This document shows, in pieces, positions 22,973 through 33,844 of a DNA stretch of 64,000 nucleotides; the stretch's first letter is position 1; each line of letters begins with the position of its first letter. The DNA lies in contig JAYGXS010000010.1 in NCBI GenBank assembly GCA_036362985.1, positions 7,748,245-7,812,244 on the forward strand, in the 5' to 3' direction. The DNA comes from Ligula intestinalis (lineage: Eukaryota > Platyhelminthes > Cestoda > Diphyllobothriidea > Diphyllobothriidae). The position numbers and the translations under genes were made by a program. The notes beneath the pieces were generated by a model that did no database searches, had not been told where the DNA came from, and worked only from the letters and a program-made list of their open reading frames with translations.

Positions 22973-23485
22973 TCAATTCTCCATGGCGACGTCTTTGTCC
23001 GCGACTAGAAGAGTACCTATCTGCTGAGCTAGCTCGTTGCTGAAATGGAGAGTATGAGCAGGCACATTCAATAAAACAGTATCCAACTTATTTGCGGGTC
23101 GCGTACCTTGAGGTCTCTTGGGGGGCTGTGGAGATAGATCCACATGTTGAAGATGATGAGGCGATGCTTGTCCATCTGTCGGCATCCGGGATCGTACTTG
23201 TTAACAGCATGTCCTGCTGGTCTCGCCGTCGGAAGAGGACTTAGTCCAGTAGGTGCCAGGCAATGCTCTGCGTAGGTTCACAGGAAGAGCAAGCCATTAC
23301 CGTTGGAGCCGTTGTGACCATGAGGGTCCGGCCGTTCTTTCCAGGCAGTTTGACATGTACAGACATGGGTGTTGAAGTCACCAAGGACAATTAACTCATC
23401 CGCTCTCCGCACAGTCACCATAAGTTTGAATTTGTTTAAGGCTAGTGCACGGCACTGTTTACCTTTCGTTAATTTACGGAGCAAG
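22973..23485 (-). mobile_element. LINE endonuclease fragment
   Basis: Minus frame from 23484 reads ADELIVLGDFNTHV, the GDFN motif of an apurinic-type LINE endonuclease, then DPHGHNGSNGNGLLFL. A second frame ends PANKLDTVLLNVPAH and LHFSNELAQQ. The layout matches the region after the endonuclease in RTE-related LINEs. RT is absent. It differs from the RTE-like copies at 27060 and 55700. Confidence 0.65.
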
Positions 23486-23519
23486 AGCGAACCTATGAAG
23501 ACCGTTAATGTGATTCAGA

Positions 23520-24006
23520 AGAAGAGGATGTGACCACTGGAACAAGACTTCTATTTTCCCCAAGGCTTCGGATTCCGTCGGAATCTTTAATCATAGATAA
23601 TGGTAGCATAGCCATAGTCATGCGCAGATGGTGTTGAAACATGCACAGACTGCACGGTATTTATAGTGCATACTGGTCATCCACGTGCGTGCGATAATTA
23701 TCCACTTCTGTCGCCACCGCTTGGGTCTTAATTGGTGCAGTACTGGCTTGCCACTTTGCGTTCGACCCACCATTTGCGACAATTGCCTTGTCAGCGTCGA
23801 GTATGGGTCTGATAATTGCACAAAAATTGTGCTCGCTGTCGTCAGAGTTGCTGCTGCGCCGGCCCTCCCCACGTAGCCGATTTTCTTGTTCAGAAAACAT
23901 CTCATTGCACCGTATGGGAACCCTAAATCATTGCGCTTGTTAGTGAACTGGGGGTCTGAGAACCATGCCTCGAGCAGTTCGCGGCTCACGTGGTTGGCAC
24001 CTCTTG
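23520..24006 (-). mobile_element. Penelope-like element 3' portion
   Basis: The minus frame 23989-23618 begins with SRELLEAWFSDPQFTNKRN, the end of the GIY-YIG region, and then the tail common to this family. It joins 24007-24480 head to head, forming an inverted pair of about 470 bases per arm. Confidence 0.75.
23562..23602 (-). ncRNA. Hammerhead-like motif (degenerate)
   Basis: Minus strand: TATGATTAA, GATTCC-GAC-GGAATC hairpin, then CGAAGCC. The GAAA box has become GAAG, so it is likely inactive. Confidence 0.35.
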
Positions 24007-24480
24007 CAAGTCATGGTTCTTAGGCCCCCATTTTATCAACAAGCGCAACAATTTGGCCTTTCCCTACTGAGTACTGAGCAATTTCCTGAGCAACAGAATC
24101 AGTCACGTGGGAAGGGCCGGGCCGAGCAACAACTCTGACGGCAGCGAGCATAATTGTCGCGCAATTACCAAGTCCGAATCCAACATGGTCAAGTAAATCA
24201 CAGCAATTAATGAGTTGAACGCAATGTGTCAAGCCATCATCGCACCACTTAAGACCCCAAGCGGTGACTATGGGAGTCGGACTGATAATTATAGTACGCA
24301 TGCAGATGACCGCTACGAATTATAAATACCGTGCAATCTGTGCATTTTTCACCCTTATCTACGCATGGCTCCGATTATCCTACTATTACCTATGATTAAG
24401 GATTCCCGACGAAGTCCGAAACGTTAGGAAAATAAAACTCGTTTTCCAGTGGTCGCATCCTCTTCTTTTGACCTGCTTCC
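24007..24480 (+). mobile_element. Penelope-like element 3' portion, inverted partner
   Basis: Begins 'tcatggttcttaggccccc', the same point in the PLE as its minus-strand neighbour, and runs through the family tail to the terminal hammerhead block. Its frame is broken. Confidence 0.7.
24389..24428 (+). ncRNA. Hammerhead-like motif at PLE end
   Basis: CCTATGATTAA, then GGATTCC-CGAC-GAAGTCC, then GAAACG and TTAGG. Stem II is mostly preserved and the GAAA box is intact, but the first core box is ATGATTAA rather than CTGATGA. Confidence 0.45.
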
Positions 24481-24954
24481 TGGAACTTAAATATTCTTAA
24501 CTATTGATATTAATGCGGTGCCGACCGTAAACATCTGTAGTCTCGGTTATCGACTATTTAAAGAGGGTAATACACGATACCTTTGAAAACGTTGTTGAAC
24601 ACGTGCGAGTGCGCCATATGCATTTTTACACGCATGCTATAACAGTTTTACTATCAAAATATTAGTCACCATTTGTGAGTTACATTGTTTATACAAATAA
24701 CTTTCATTTCCATTTGCTTGGTATTGGTTTGGGTTACGACTGCCGAAGGAAAACAGCGGACGCATATAATTATCCCAACGTTACTTGAGCAGATGTTGGG
24801 ACGTCAACCCATGTCCAACTTTGGGAAATTATTATATTACCTGCTGCGTGAGGAATTCAGTGCGGTGATTTAACTTAGGTATATTTGCAGTGCATGCCAC
24901 CCCTAAAGTCGTAACTACATAGTACAAGTGCGCAACAAGCGAAGGCTTGAGGCC

Positions 24955-25054
24955 NNNNNNNNNNNNNNNNNNNNNNNNNNNNNNNNNNNNNNNNNNNNNN
25001 NNNNNNNNNNNNNNNNNNNNNNNNNNNNNNNNNNNNNNNNNNNNNNNNNNNNNN
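24955..25054. other. Assembly gap (100 N)
   Basis: Exactly 100 unknown bases, a conventional placeholder of unspecified true length. Frames spanning it are artefacts. Confidence 0.99.
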
Positions 25055-25800
25055 GCTGGCCAACTTTCTGGCTAGCTGGTCAGTAACATTTTCACAGTAG
25101 GCGAATCCTCGTGGTTTGCTTTCAGTCGGAGGTGACTGATTAACAATTGGTGAGCGCAAGGCTCGCTTGCGATATACACTTACTAAAAGGCGGCCACACT
25201 TATAAGCAGTAACTTGCCTGTAAAGCAGCCTTTGCTTCAAGTATAGCAGGGCCTGCATTGTAAAACAAAGCGTTCAGACAGTTTGCAAAAGCCAGAACAT
25301 GCATCTTTATTCGACTGCACGAAAGAAGCAGCTTTTACTCCGAAGACAACTGTCTCCCGACCGGCACCTTATGCCTTCCCCTCGTACAATCATTCCTGCA
25401 GTACCTTGATAGACTTAAATATATCAGTGTTGTGTTGGCATCGGATAACCGTGAGATCCAGTCCTATTTTGGTGGGCGTACATCGTCTATTCGGCATAGT
25501 ATTGCCTTCTTTTTTATTATTAACCTTACTACCCACTTGCTTACACAACAGCTTTACGAACTGCTTAACCATTAGGGAAAATAGGACTCGTGCGATCTAG
25601 GTCACTTCAAATTACTGGTGCATAGCTTAGTTGCTCACAGCTCACTGAATCGCGAAATGCCACAAGTGGTAATGGATATGTGGATTTAAAACACGAAAAG
25701 TGATCAATTCTTCCAAGCGGACGTCTTCCAAACAACCACACTCAGATTAGTGTAACACAATATAAGTGATTTATGTATACTTCAAGAACATACATTCTTT
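25055..25800. other. No gene recognised
   Basis: Frames such as 25283-25600 have no motif. No transposon domain was read. Confidence 0.4.
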
Positions 25801-25829
25801 TTTGTTGACCCAAGTGTGAAAAACTCTAG

Positions 25830-25908
25830 GCATTTGGTGGGATTTGAACCCACGCATCAGAGAAAGCCTTTGCCGGAGGCTAATGCTCTACCGCTAAGCT
25901 ACAAACGC
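25830..25908 (-). tRNA. tRNA-like sequence, copy 1
   Basis: 79 nt on minus. Acceptor GCGTTTG pairs fully with CAAATGC. The D arm is GCTTAGCGGTAGAGC, the T arm GTGGG-TTCAAAT-CCCAC. A box TAGCTTAGCGG and B box GGTTCAAATCC are intact. The anticodon arm is odd: AGCCT and AGGCT close a 7-nt loop CCGGCAA (GGC in anticodon position, but C instead of T at 33), with extra bases on both sides. It is repeated at 26108 and 47208, so it is a tRNA-derived repeat rather than a clear tRNA-Ala(GGC). Confidence 0.55.
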
Positions 25909-26070
25909 TCGCTTCACGCCATGAGTTTAAACACACTTGGATCGATATTACCCGCTCAAATTTTCGCTCATACGGAATCCACTAATACGGGAGCAAGTTG
26001 ACTGCCCAAGCAGGATTTCCTAAGCAATCATCTAGATTCCACAAGAATGACTACTAGGCTGAGTTAATCA

Positions 26071-26102
26071 TTAAGTTGGTTTGGCAGATTTGCTTAATTT
26101 GA
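26071..26102 (+). repeat. Perfect 32-bp inverted repeat, left arm
   Basis: 'ttaagttggtttggcagatt' begins the arm, which is the exact reverse complement of 26213-26244. The arms enclose the tRNA-like sequence at 26108-26186, and both outer ends are TTAA. Part of this arm resembles 18975-18995, so it is probably the native copy and the right arm an inverted duplicate. Confidence 0.85.
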
Positions 26103-26107
26103 AGCGG

Positions 26108-26186
26108 GCATTTGCAGCTTAGCGGTAGAGCATTAGCCTCCGGCAAAGGCTTTCTCTGATGCGTGGGTTCAAATCCCACCAAACGC
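26108..26186 (+). tRNA. tRNA-like sequence, copy 2
   Basis: Same 79-nt unit as 25908-25830 in inverted orientation. It has one acceptor mismatch (third base A opposite C). The A and B boxes are intact. The flank 'gagtttttcacacttgggt' follows all three copies. It sits inside the 32-bp inverted repeat. Confidence 0.55.
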
Positions 26187-26212
26187 TTAGAGTTTTTCAC
26201 ACTTGGGTGAAC

Positions 26213-26244
26213 TCAAATTAAGCAAATCTGCCAAACCAACTTAA
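26213..26244 (-). repeat. Perfect 32-bp inverted repeat, right arm
   Basis: Exact reverse complement of 26071-26102, ending 'ccaaaccaacttaa'. No target-site duplication beyond the shared TTAA is visible. Confidence 0.85.
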
Positions 26245-26249
26245 GAACA

Positions 26250-27050
26250 TCAATTCTATCGAGGTTTGCCCATGACATAACTAATACCTATTTTTCACAT
26301 TTTCTTAGTGATGAGCCTAATGTACTCTGTACAAAAAAAGTTCAACGATAAAGCAAAACGTTTTCGATTTGAAAAAATACACCGATGGTAGCCCTAATGT
26401 ATCCTAATCCGCAGATATTTTAAGTAAGTCAGGAAAAGAACAATCTCGTGTGGCGGTTAATTAGGTAACTGGAGATAAGTGCCCTAAAGGCTATGGGAAT
26501 TTCCAATAAGTTTAGTACGCTGAAGACGACTGCAGCAAATGCAGGTTAGTATGACCGGTCGGTAATTGGAAACGGAGTCTCGGACACTATCCATAAACTG
26601 TGGCGTTATTCACGTGGATGTCCAATGGGCCAGCAGGCATCCACTCTCAAAGGATGTTTAATAAAATAAGTGGTGGTGGCCGTTGGTTTACCAACTCACT
26701 GGCGTGCTTCTGTATAAGCAGGCCTGGCACTGCATCGGGATCCCGGTGACTTGAAAAATGATAACCCCAACAGTCCGTTAATGGCAATAACCAAGGTGAA
26801 TTTTAAAAAATATCGACTTTTGTATCCACGTTGGGCACATCGGCAGAGTACTCGCATAAAGTGGCCCTTTTGAAAATTGACCGAAAAAATTCTGAAAGAT
26901 GATCAGCTTTCCCCTCATCTTTAGCTGGTTTCTGTACAGGTCAGATGTATTGGGGGAAGATAGACAAACGCTCTTTAGCTTTATATTGGTCACTATAGCC
27001 TGAAAGTGCCATCGATACAGTAGACAAATTCAAACAGCGGTTGTTCAAAT
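26250..27050. other. No gene recognised
   Basis: No domain, RNA or repeat was identified on either strand. Confidence 0.4.
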
Positions 27051-27086
27051 GTTTGGAGGCAAATATTACCGGCCATCGCACCCGTT

Positions 27087-27893
27087 TTGATCATCCGCGC
27101 GGTGCTGAAACAGGAAACGCCGGACCATTTCCTACAGCGGGCAACCCTTCGCTTGCGTTTGAGAGCTATTCACAGACCCTCTCGACCAGAGCGGATCGAT
27201 GTCGCAAAGCTGAAGTCCTCTGCTGGCGACGCCTTCCACTTAGCACTCCAGAACCGTTTCGACGGCCTGTACCCTGACGCCCGAGCGGACCCAGAGCCCG
27301 CGTGGCAGTCCCTGAAGGCCGCGATGTCAGAGCTGGCATACACCCATCTGGGCAAAACCCGACGGCGACATCGCGACTGGATCACTAGGCCCACGCTTGA
27401 GTTAGCTGAAGAGGCCAGCCGAACCAGACTCACTGGCTCCACCACTTACAGAGAACTGCGGCGCCAAACGACAAGGGCCATCCGAGCCGATAGGAACGCC
27501 TACTGGAGCGACTTTGCCACGGAAACGGAGCGAGCAGCTACCATAGGTGACACCCACAAGCTCTACCGGCTCTTAAAGCAGGCCAGCAGAGGTTCGGGGT
27601 ACACCACCGAGACTTTACTGGATCGCAACGGTGCTGTTATCACTAAGATCGATGACCGGTTAGAGAGATGGCGCGAGCATTTCTGTGAACACCTTAACCA
27701 TGATCCCCCTGTGGTGTTTGACCTGTCGCCCAATGCGGACGATCCTCACCATCTGTATGAGTGCAACACAGAGCCACCCAGTGTAAAGGAAGTTGTCTCC
27801 ATTCTCTTGAAGCTACACAACAACAAGGCACCTGGTGAGGATGACCTCCCGCCGGAGCTCTTTAAATGTGCACCCGAGGTTATTGGGCCCTGA
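27087..27893 (+). CDS. RTE-like LINE RT, N-terminal part (268 aa)
   Basis: Open for 268 codons. It has an arginine-rich start, a region with AAMSELAYTHLGKTRRRHRDW, then RLERWREHFCEHLN and NNKAPGEDDLPPELFK, the block preceding RT motif 1 in RTE-like elements. The frame ends at TGA 27891-27893, after which a shift is needed. It is transposon coding sequence, not a host gene. Confidence 0.75.
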   Translation: MIIRAVLKQETPDHFLQRATLRLRLRAIHRPSRPERIDVAKLKSSAGDAFHLALQNRFDGLYPDARADPEPAWQSLKAAMSELAYTHLGKTRRRHRDWITRPTLELAEEASRTRLTGSTTYRELRRQTTRAIRADRNAYWSDFATETERAATIGDTHKLYRLLKQASRGSGYTTETLLDRNGAVITKIDDRLERWREHFCEHLNHDPPVVFDLSPNADDPHHLYECNTEPPSVKEVVSILLKLHNNKAPGEDDLPPELFKCAPEVIGP

Positions 27894-28467
27894 CTACAAC
27901 AAATATTTGCCAAGATATGAGACAGCGAAGTTTTGCCCTCTGACTAGAGAAAAGCAGTAATCCTCCCCTTGTTTAAAAAGGCGACAGACTAGCGTGCAGA
28001 AATTACAGAGGCATTAACCTTATCGATGTAGCGGCGAAAACATTCACGTATCTTCTTCTCAAACGTTTCCAAACTGCGAGAGACCAGCGCACTCGCCCAA
28101 ACCAGAGTGGATTTCGACCAGGTAGTGGCTGCACCGACCAGATCTTCAATCTCCGCCGTGTACTGGAACTGAGATGGGGTCACCAACAACCCACTGTTCT
28201 ATGCTTTATCGCATTTGCTGCCGCATTTGACTCTGTTGATCGCAGTTCGCTGTGGAACATAATGAGGACGGGCGGCCTACCACCTAAGCTTCTCAATTTC
28301 ATGCAGGCATACTATCGTGGCACTTCCACACGGGGAAGACGCAGAACGGTGACACGGACGCCTTTAGCGGCAGGACGGGCGTCCGCCAAGGCTGTGCCCT
28401 TTCACCAACCCTGTTACACTATGCGGTAGACTGGCCCAGGACCAAACCACTGGATGACTTCCCGCGA

Positions 28468-29355
28468 GTGCAGTTTGATCGCTCGAAATGGGTGACTGAC
28501 TTGGCGTATGCTGATGACGTCGTCCTCTTTGGCGACAACTGTATTGCAGTTCAGCAGGCGCTGGGCAAGATCAATGAGCGTGTACGATCCATCGGATTAC
28601 ACCTAAATGCCACTAAGACCCAAGTCATGCTCTCCTGTGTGCCCCCTACATCTGTCGCTCCTATTGTTCTCGACGGCGCTCCTCTTGAAGTGGTCAACTC
28701 GTTTAGATACTTAGGCTCTTTGGTCACGGAAACGGGTCAAGGTGTCGACGAGGTTGGATCACGCGTCAACCGTGCCCGACCTGCCTTTTACCGTCTGTGC
28801 GCTCCTCCATGGAATCGAAGGGAAATATCACTACGCTCAAAGTCCCGTGTTTAATAAGCAGTGGTTCGACCTATCCTGCTCTATGGCGGAGAGACATGGC
28901 CTATGCGTGTTGAGGACATGAGGCGCCTTGAGGTGTTTGACAATGACTGTCTACGCCGAATACTTCGTCACCGACGCGTCGACCGAATTCGCTGCTCTGA
29001 TCTCCGCCGACACTGTCACCTGGACGCTCTTCCTCCACTCCTGCTTCAGAGACGACTTCGGTGGTTCGGGCATGCGTCCCGGCGTGATGATGGTGAGCTG
29101 ATTCGTGACCTGCTTGTGGTGACGCCTCCCCCCACCTGGCACAAACGTCGCAGCGGGCAGCTGAAAACTTGGACAGCAACGGTCAAGCAGGATCTGTCGT
29201 CCGTTTCCAGCCCGTGCTTCTACGGCCTACGCCAGTGGAACCGTGAATGGATAGTGCTCTCGTGTGAACAGGCGCAAGATCGACGCGCCTGGACAGCTGT
29301 GATTCATGATGCAGTCAACGTCAAAACTGATGCCGGCCCAACCCACCCTAGGTGA
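28468..29355 (+). pseudogene. RTE-like LINE RT catalytic and C-terminal part, double stop
   Basis: A single frame from 28468 to 29355 is interrupted only by two adjacent TAA codons (28852-28857). It contains LAYADDVVLF with the catalytic aspartates intact, then SFRYLGSLV, and after the stops VVRPILLYGGETWPMRVED, RRLRWFGHASRRDD and RSGQLKTWTATV. This C-terminus is typical of RTE-like polymerases. Confidence 0.85.
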
Positions 29356-29419
29356 ATGCCGTTACAAGTACAAGTACAAGTAAGTATCAAACGCTCACGC
29401 CATATACTTGGCGAAGCAT

Positions 29420-30610
29420 TTCTACGCCAAAAACAATTCTGAAATGTTCGACAGATGTCTAAGGAAGCATCAAATCAGGGTGGCTTTTAAACCAGTCTCA
29501 ATGTTTAACATGCACGCAGTACATGTACGGTTTCTTTTGCATCAATTGCCCTTGTCTAGCTTTTCATCGTTCAGAGAAATTTTGCTACACATGACCTACC
29601 CCTGCGAAAGCCATATTGTTCATTCGACAAAATATTGTGAGTTTCACAATATATCATCAATTGACGATCATCTCCATTATTTTGCATCAAATGAAGGTCA
29701 AACTCACGGGTCTGTAGTTATTCGCAGATGCACGACTACCACTTTTGTAAAGCAGTGTAATATGCGCAGTTTTCCAGTCCGGAGGAAGAACTCCAGTATC
29801 AAACGATTTCTGGCACATCATAGGAAGCGGTTTGGCCAGCTCTCTTGCAAGTTCCTTGAGCAATGTGGCAGGAATTTCATCTGGATCCGGATATTAACAT
29901 TCCTTCAATCTTTTTAGTTCTTGGAATTTCGTCTCTTCTCCAAACAAAATATCCTTACTATTTGGTGCCCACGCGACCGCGTCAACAGTTGCGACGAAGG
30001 CAGGTTCTATGGTGAAAACCGACTGAAAGAACTCAGCAAAATGTTCTGCTTTGTTTTAACATTGGGCGATTTCGATACAATCGTCATTTTGCATTACGAA
30101 AATCGAATTCTGCTGCGTGTGCTTTTCCTTAAATAACTGTAAAGCAACTTTGGGTTTTTGACAGCTTGACAAATTAAATCAATCTCCAAGTCCCGTCTTC
30201 CTTTGAAAACCATTTGTTTTACCTAGTTCCGCTGGATTGTGTACTGTTCAAAATCTTCAATGTGGCTTGTGTTGCAAAACTTCTTCCAAAGCTTTCCTTT
30301 TCTATTTAGTGCAGACATAGCCAGTTTTAACAATCGATACTTTTTGATCGTAGTCAAAACGAAGCTCGCTAAAAAGCTCGCAGCCTTTAATGGCGGAATA
30401 AACTTCAGAATAGATAACAAGCTAATCAGCACCACAGACTGGGTCAATACCAATTAGCGAGAGAGTATCCATTTTTTGGTGTCAAAATCTTGCGTGAATT
30501 GTGGCGTCCTCTATATCCTCGAGATAATTGCGGAGGTTTCACTAAAGAGCAGTCTGCATCGAGGCTGCATCACACGGTAACGTATTTCGCCTGAGCTTGG
30601 TGGGCTTTGC
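29420..30610 (-). mobile_element. CR1-like LINE, RT N-terminal half, decayed
   Basis: Minus strand from 30610: LRNYLEDIEDATIHA-like, then LNRKGKLWKKF and QYTIQRN (30320-30230), AVKNPKLLYSYLRK (about 30170), AEFFQSVFT, DPDEIPATLLKEL, and NNYRPVSLT near 29710. After that TRAIDAKETVHVL near 29540 is the start of the RT palm, where the element is cut off. The plus frame 29408-29917 is a shadow. Confidence 0.7.
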
Positions 30611-30619
30611 CTCCTTTGG

Positions 30620-31010
30620 CGGGTTTTAACACTTATTTAAAGCCATCGTTGTAATGCGCCAAGGTTGCATACAACGCCATGGGAGACTGCACGCTATCAA
30701 AAGAACTTTCGAAAAACGTCACTTTGGTAAAGTATATCGCACTTTCGTTTGACTTCACCCAGGAATGGATGTACGGGTATGACGGCCAAGCCTCGCAAAA
30801 CGCAAAATATGTATCGAAAAATTGCAGCATCGTGCAACAAAGACATATAAAACCACTTTTATGCAGAAAAACTAGAGCGGTTAAAGAAGAAGAATGTTCG
30901 AGCACCGGATCACATTGTTTAATATCGTCAGCTTCTGAATTCTTGCAGGAGTCCATCGTCAGCGATAGTAAACAGCAACAGAAGAGGGGCTTGGTATAGT
31001 CTGTGCACAC
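30620..31010 (-). mobile_element. PLE terminal segment, inverted relative to following body
   Basis: Minus frame 31010-30633 opens with LFCCCLLSLTMDSCKNSE, matching LFCCCFLSLRMDFCKNSK-like text read at 32430-32480 on plus. The two terminal segments therefore flank the PLE body 31020-32330 as inverted copies. Confidence 0.55.
30925..30965 (-). ncRNA. Hammerhead-like motif, family 2
   Basis: Minus strand: CGCTGACGATGGACTCCTGC then AAGAATTC, then AGAAGCTGACG. CTGACGA is intact; the GAAA box is shifted to AGAAG and stem II has mismatches. Confidence 0.4.
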
Positions 31011-31019
31011 AAATCAACT

Positions 31020-32330
31020 ACCTCAGTTCAAACAGCTGCTCGATTCCTCGCAGACCTTCGCGGTCGGACGAAATCATGTTTCCTTTCGATGTAACTTCGG
31101 CATCCATATTCATACCACTAAATCTGGAGCACGAAATCTTGCACAAGAGACTCGAAAAGGCATATGATGAGGCCCGAAGCCCACTCGAAACTGAACATAG
31201 CATAAGGTTATTAGAGTTCTTTCAAAAAAATAATTTGACAGAGAAACCTATGAATAGAGCAAAGGTTCGCCGATTGGCTGCCAAATTTCCGTTTAGTGGC
31301 AAAGCTTGTCCTGCAAGAGCGAGAAAACACCGCCTTCGCCCAACACAAGCCTGTCTTTTGGCGTCGTTATTTTGACGACACCTTTGTAGTCATCAAGAAG
31401 AGCATGCTACAAGAATTCCATAATTTGCTCAATGGAATATTGACTGTCAGACAATTCACAAGGGAAGAAGAAAAACAGCAGGAGTTGCCTTTCCTAGATG
31501 TCCATGTAAAGAGGACGCCCAACGATGAAATCTAGTCGACGGTTTACCGGAAGACAACAAACACAACACAACTTCTCCGTTTCCATAGTAACCATCACAA
31601 ACGGAGTTCTGTTAAAAACGCTCTTTAAACGGATTGAGACTCACTGCAATGGGCTGGAGGAAAACGTACACGAGGCCCGACATCTCTGCGATCACTTAAT
31701 GCGGAACGGTTACCCAAAAGCATTTATAAACCAACGGCTGCGCATTCGGCCCTGGAGGACCCATACGGATATGGTAGGCTTGGCCATGCATCAAGAACGC
31801 CTCAGAAGTGACTGAGCGTATCGCTGCGGAACTAGGTTTTGGAATCGCACACATATCCAAGGCTACCATGCGCAGCAGGGTGATGAAAATAAAAGACCTG
31901 CTTATGTCGAATGAACAATCTGGCGTAGTGTATCGCATCCCATTCCTAAGCTGTCCTTGTAGCAATACAGGCCAAGCTTAATGAAGCTCGGCTCGTGCAT
32001 ACATGAAGGCAAGTTGGCCGCACGACGAGGCGACGAAGTATCACAAGTTGCAGCTCACATCTATGAAACAGGCCATCAGCTCAACTTCACGGCCGTCAGG
32101 GTACTTTCCCACGTCGGAAACCAGACGAGCAGGGAGTGGATTGAAGCCTGGTCCACAGACGGGAATTCAGTCAATAGATGCGTCGAATTGGCGCCGGTGT
32201 ACAGAGCCTTGCGGGCTTACTTATAGTCACGGCCACACGTCCGTTTCAGGTAATTGGGCCTACATCCTCTATAATTGCGTCATTTTCGTTGTTGAATTCC
32301 TGGCGAACATTGAAATCACTGACGGTTAAT
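31020..32330 (+). mobile_element. Penelope-like element, RT plus GIY-YIG, decayed
   Basis: EIMFPFDVTSASIFIP (about 31070-31120) is the decayed RT motif with the catalytic aspartate. VFWRRYFDDTFVVIK (31350-31400) is the YVDD block, with F for V. ELPFLDVHVKR follows. The linker, with KTLFKRIETHCNGLEENV, is in frame 31525-31815. The endonuclease is split: VVYRIPFLSC near 31930, then KLAARRGDEVSQVAAH and NRCVELAPVYRALR in 31981-32226. Several stops and shifts. The family differs from 12800-14870. Confidence 0.75.
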
Positions 32331-32447
32331 TGGTTCAATTCACTCCCCCCTTTCATCGCGTTTTCTTTCCCCTCACGATCTGATGACCTTTGACAGTTGA
32401 TTGGTGTACACACAAACCATAACTAGCCCCTCATTCTGTTGCTGTTT

Positions 32448-32493
32448 CTTATCTCTCAGGATGGACTTCTGTAAGAATTCGAAAGTTCAGAAT
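32448..32493 (+). ncRNA. Hammerhead-like motif, family 2
   Basis: CTCAGGA stands where CTGACGA is expected, then an imperfect hairpin, then CGAAAGTTCAG. Two core changes suggest it is inactive. Confidence 0.4.
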
Positions 32494-32599
32494 AATAATA
32501 AAAAATGTGACATGGTGCATGACCATCCTTCTTACTTCCCATGCAGAGACCTGGATCGCGAACGTTCTATTTCATTCGTGAAAAACTAGGGTGCCTCAA

Positions 32600-33440
32600 A
32601 TCATTCGTATAAATTGGATACCACGCATCCCAATAAATTTAAATGTGAAGAAGAAGTTCTTTGGGATATAACGTAACTTTCATCAGTGAATTTTTGAATG
32701 TAGCCTAACAGGATTTGTGCAGTTAACAACTTACATTTCAAACGTGCGCATAATCAATAGCTATTTGGGGTGAGACCTTATTTGTAGGTATTGCGCCATC
32801 TTCCTTCTTTCCAGCGTTCTTTAAAGTTCTTTGAAGTGTTCATAAATACCATTTAATTGTGCGTGCCGGTTGATGCATGAGTCGTCGGAGTACATAGCCT
32901 CAATAAATTGTCGGCGCTATTTAAGATGAACAAAATCCGACAACGCGTGTTTTATCCCTAAAAAAGGTTTGTCCCGTGTCAAGGCAATTCATAGCCACTT
33001 TGAACGGAAGGTCACGTCTCGTCACGGCCAATTGGTGTTCGCTGATGCGTGCGGAAGCGGATCCTCCTGTTTGGCCACAATATGCAGTAGCACAAAGTCA
33101 GCATGGGATTTTGTAGATTACTTATTTCTCATTGAAGTACCCGACCTTATCCGTAGGGTGTATAAGCTGGGTGTGTAAAGTAGCCATCGGTTTTTGCGCA
33201 AGCGCCTTTCAACAAGTTCAGACACATTCCTTATATAAGGGGTGGGGGGATTCGCCATGTACTTATTCTGGGCGCTTGAGTGGAACCATCTGCATCCTTT
33301 TTGTTGCGTTGCTTTTGCTTCATGCACCAGCGTGTATAACAGGCAGTAAATAAGTGATTTCCTTTTTATGACCGGCAAATTCGCGTACGACAATGTTTCC
33401 GATGTGAATTGTTCACGTAATGAGCAATAGGACAATAGAC
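32600..33440 (-). mobile_element. Penelope-like element C-terminal part (third family)
   Basis: Minus frame 33435-33118 contains NPPTPYIRNVSELVERRLRK, the linker before the endonuclease. Further on, AYCGQTGGSASAR and EHQLAVTRRD (about 33085-33025) give a GIY-YIG motif with CGQTG for the YIG half. The segment 32600-32950 is the tail. A second copy lies at 49085-48640. Confidence 0.6.
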
Positions 33441-33844
33441 TGACCTTTAATCAGTCATGGAAGCAACGTCCTTATATCTCTTTGTGCGACGCTTACGTAA
33501 TTATATGCGTCCTTTGCTGTACGTCGCAGTGTGAGCTCGAACTAATACCACGCAAAATCCAAACAAGTGTTATTAGAAAAGAACAATGCTACTCAGAGTT
33601 TGTGAATACTTTTTACATGACCATTTTAAGCCTATGCGTGCGAAAATATAGATACCCACAGGTAGGCAAACAGTAGCTGCTGCCAACTGCTACTAATTAC
33701 ACAGGAAACTTCTATTCCGTGACCTAGTTCTTCAAACAATCTCAGGGGAACAAAAAACGCCAATATAATTGAAAATGCTAGTTCCAGTAAGCAGTTGAAA
33801 GGGACCAACCCTACGCAAGTGCACTCCAGAAGAAAAGGATGCCA

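Larger units (their letters stand above)
27060..29385 (+). mobile_element. RTE-like LINE, 5' truncated
   Basis: The endonuclease is missing. The RT begins with the N-terminal frame at 27087-27893 and continues through a shifted section (27900-28460) where NYRGINLIDVAA, TRPNQSGFRPG and FAAAFDSVDRSSLWN can be read in pieces, then the catalytic and C-terminal frame. The 3' end is a short-repeat tail, 'acaagtacaagtacaagtaa' (about 29364-29390), as in the other two RTE-like copies here. Moderately decayed. Confidence 0.85.

Noticed and set aside
24875..25258. 127-codon minus frame across unknown bases
   Set aside because: About a quarter of it is N; the frame is an artefact of the gap.
25830..25908. 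Functional tRNA-Ala (GGC)
   Set aside because: Extra bases around the anticodon stem, C at position 33 and repeated copies with shared flanks favour a tRNA-derived repeat; left as tRNA-like.
29408..29917. 169-codon plus-strand frame
   Set aside because: It is antisense to a CR1-like LINE whose RT blocks are readable on the minus strand.
32969..33178. 69-codon plus frame as a gene
   Set aside because: It is the complement of a PLE linker and GIY-YIG region on the minus strand.
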